Source: Cyprinodon diabolis
Lineage: Eukaryota > Chordata > Actinopteri > Cyprinodontiformes > Cyprinodontidae
Direction of reading: 5' to 3'
Length of the DNA: 64,000 bases
Assembly (NCBI GenBank): GCA_030533445.1
Contig: CM060065.1
Location: 19,748,974 to 19,812,973 of the forward strand
The notes under the pieces are model-generated. The model saw only the letters and a program-made list of their open reading frames with translations. It had not been told where the DNA came from and ran no database searches. This document shows, piece after piece, positions 62,039-64,000 of this stretch (position 1 is its first letter; each line of letters opens with the position of its first letter). The translations under genes were made by a program, and so were the position numbers.

Positions 62039-62829
62039 TGATGTCATTTGTTAAGGCTGCAGCGCGCGGCCTGAATGCAATCTCCAGAGCTCACAGCCAA
62101 CAAGGTAGGAAGTTTGTGTTAGAAAATATTAGAAGATACAAAAATATTTAGTGAATCCTTGGAGGAGTTTAGGAACAATTACTTATATATGTATATTGTA
62201 AACAGAAAATAAATATTTTCTGAATCACTAGTTTGATAAATCCAGATATAGATGAATATGATTTTAAAAGTAAACCATTGTGTTCCCATGATCCCATGGT
62301 CCAGCCAGTTTTATATGATAGAGCTTTACACACAAAGCTTTGCACGCATATATAACCCCAAGCCAAAACATTTTTTTTAATACTTTAATACTTATTTCAG
62401 GTTTGATTTTCAGGTAGGCACATTCTATTTAGAATGTGCCTATCTAGAGGAAACTTCTAACCCAGGTCTCAACTCTTCTTACCAATTTTTGTTTACTAAT
62501 CACCAAAATGACAATATGACAGAATAATTACATTGTAATAACATAATTATTAGTTAATGTTTTATCTTTGCTGCACTGAAATTAAATGAGAAGCTGTGAG
62601 TTTTAGCATTAAAATAGTCAATGCTGTGGACAACGTGATATTCTTGAAACAATTTCGCTTAAATGTCTCTTTTTTTTTTTACTCCACAGCTCCTTTGCAC
62701 AGCTGTTTGAGAATCAGTGCTGCCGGCCTGAAGACGTATCAGATCACTCCAGACTACAGTAGTAAGACTTCATCCTCTCATCCGCAGATTCATGCCTCCA
62801 CTGATTACAGTTGGGATCCATACTCCTGA
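62039..62829 (+). CDS. Small protein, 68 residues, possible mitochondrial import
   Basis: Two exons (62039-62105 and 62690-62829) splice in frame: a gtaggaag donor after CAACAAG and an acceptor after a T-rich tract (ctccacag). The start is MMSFVKAAARGLNAISRAHS: Arg/Lys- and Ala-rich, no acidic residue, able to form an amphipathic helix, like a mitochondrial presequence. The rest is Ser/Tyr-rich (LKTYQITPDYSSKTSS) and ends STDYSWDPYS. No transmembrane segment. I do not recognise the family. The promoter words upstream and an aataaa signal at 62866 support a real gene. A small respiratory-chain accessory or assembly protein is a guess only. Confidence 0.6.
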
Positions 62830-63103
62830 CAGATTATGGTGTAAAATCAGATTCAGAAGGGCATCAATAAAAAAAAAAAAAAAAAAAAAATTGAAGTATT
62901 ATTTTATAGTCAGAAGTTATTTCTACATTTCATAGCAATCAATAGAAAATCTTTGTTGTCTTACAGTAGTCAAACTTCCTTAATAAAATTTATCAGAATT
63001 GCTGACCAGATTTGTGAATATTTCCATTGGTGATTATTTGTCCACGTAGGCCTCCTTACCCTCCCACTAATCTATAGATCAGCAGATTATGTGTTAGTCA
63101 AGA

Positions 63104-64000
63104 TTAAAGGAATAGTACACCCAAAACATGATTAGCCTTCATTTTCTACTCACCCCCATGCTGAACAACACTCTGGAGTACTTTTTTGATATCTCAAATG
63201 CATCTGGAGATCTGGGAGGCTTCTTGCTGTCTGCTGACATTCAAATAATGGAGGTCTATGGTGCCCGAGGCAGAAAGGTCCATAAAAGTCCACAAAAAAC
63301 GTGTCAATATTCCTCCATACTGCTCGTCCAATGTATTCCAAGTGTCCTGAGTTGGTAGCGTCCATAATTTACTCGAAACAAAGTCATTTAGAATGTTTTT
63401 AGAGCATAAACAGTAGTATATAGGACTTCCTAAAAGCGCGCGCCTGCGAGTTCACGAGTCTACGGAAACCGCGGCAGACCAAACCAGATGAAAGTGCGCA
63501 TTCAGCTCGGCAAAGAACTCATGCTCTTCCTCAACAATGAAGTCCTCAGACATTTTTCTTTCGTTGTTTCTTTCTTTGCACAGGTAAACAGCACATTTCT
63601 TCTTCTACGCTTGCATTATCGGCAGAGCAGACGCTGAATGCGCACTTTCATCTGGTTTGGTCTGCCGCAGTTTCCGTAGGCTCGTGAACTCGCAGGCGCG
63701 CGCTTTTAGGAAATCCTATACACTACTGTTTATGCTCTAAAAACATTCTAAATGACTTTGTTTCGAGTAAATTATTGATGCTACCCGCTCAGGACACTTG
63801 GAATACATTGGACGAGCAGTATGGAGGAATATTGACACGTTTTTTGTGGACTTTTATGGACCTTTCTGCCTCGGGCACCATAGACCTCCATTATTTGAAT
63901 GTCAGCAGACAGCAAGAAGCCTCCCAGATCTCCAGATGCATTTGAGATATCAAAAAAGTACTCCAGAGTGTTGTTCAGCATGGGGGTGAGTAGAAAATGA
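63104..64000. mobile_element. Long palindromic TTAA-type element (cut by window end)
   Basis: Left end ttaaaggaatagtacaccc, then an arm of about 370 bp (63137-63510). Its reverse complement fills 63632-64000, with a loop of about 120 bp. The two arms encode the same 66-residue frame on opposite strands (LNNTLEYFFDISNASGDLGG on), a by-product of the palindrome and not a gene. The ttaaaggaatagt(a/t)cacccaaaa start is a known form of teleost MITE ends, and TTAA suggests a piggyBac or Kolobok-like transposase. The right TTAA lies beyond the window. Confidence 0.8.

Noticed and set aside
63128..63989. The same 60-70-residue protein on both strands of both arms
   Set aside because: Produced by the palindromic repeat. 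No start context, splice signal or family; not a gene.

Overview
The window is vertebrate nuclear DNA, almost certainly from a teleost fish. It is AT-rich, its genes have many exons with GT/AG introns, and the introns and spacers are packed with fish-type mobile DNA: Tc1, hAT, TTAA-flanked MITEs, and L2-, L1- and I-type LINE fragments. I see no bacterial-style operon, CRISPR array, or rRNA or tRNA gene.

Layout. (1) 1-23019, + strand: the last 26 or so coding exons of tpp2 (tripeptidyl peptidase II); the first exons lie upstream of the window. Its 10.5-kb and 4.6-kb introns hold nested transposons, including a complete Tc1 element with an open DD34E transposase. (2) 28104-39137, - strand: three METTL21-family protein-lysine methyltransferase genes, two mettl21c-like copies in tandem and one mettl21e. 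The mettl21c copies share an almost identical stretch of last exon, and the 3' end of one runs into the first exon of the other. (3) 39870-49658, - strand: complete 15-exon ercc5/XPG, the 3' nuclease of nucleotide excision repair, with two introns that carry minor-spliceosome (U12) signals. (4) 50418-54296, + strand: blzf1 (golgin-45), divergent from ercc5 over a 759-bp shared promoter region. (5) 55095-56597, - strand: trmt10c (MRPP1), a single coding exon convergent with blzf1. (6) 58047-59699, + strand: txnl4b (DIM2). (7) 62039-62829, + strand: a two-exon gene for an unrecognised 68-residue protein with a presequence-like start. (8) 63104-64000: half-kilobase-scale palindromic element cut by the window end.

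The tpp2-mettl21c-mettl21e-ercc5 order matches the human chromosome 13q33 neighbourhood (METTL21E is a pseudogene in human). blzf1, trmt10c and txnl4b sit on other human chromosomes, so the ercc5/blzf1 gap marks a synteny boundary. The genes do not form one pathway: they cover cytosolic proteolysis, lysine methylation, DNA repair, Golgi structure, mitochondrial tRNA processing and splicing.

Exon boundaries were set by hand from reading frame, splice signals and family similarity. The phases sum correctly for ercc5, mettl21e, blzf1, txnl4b and the upstream mettl21c copy.
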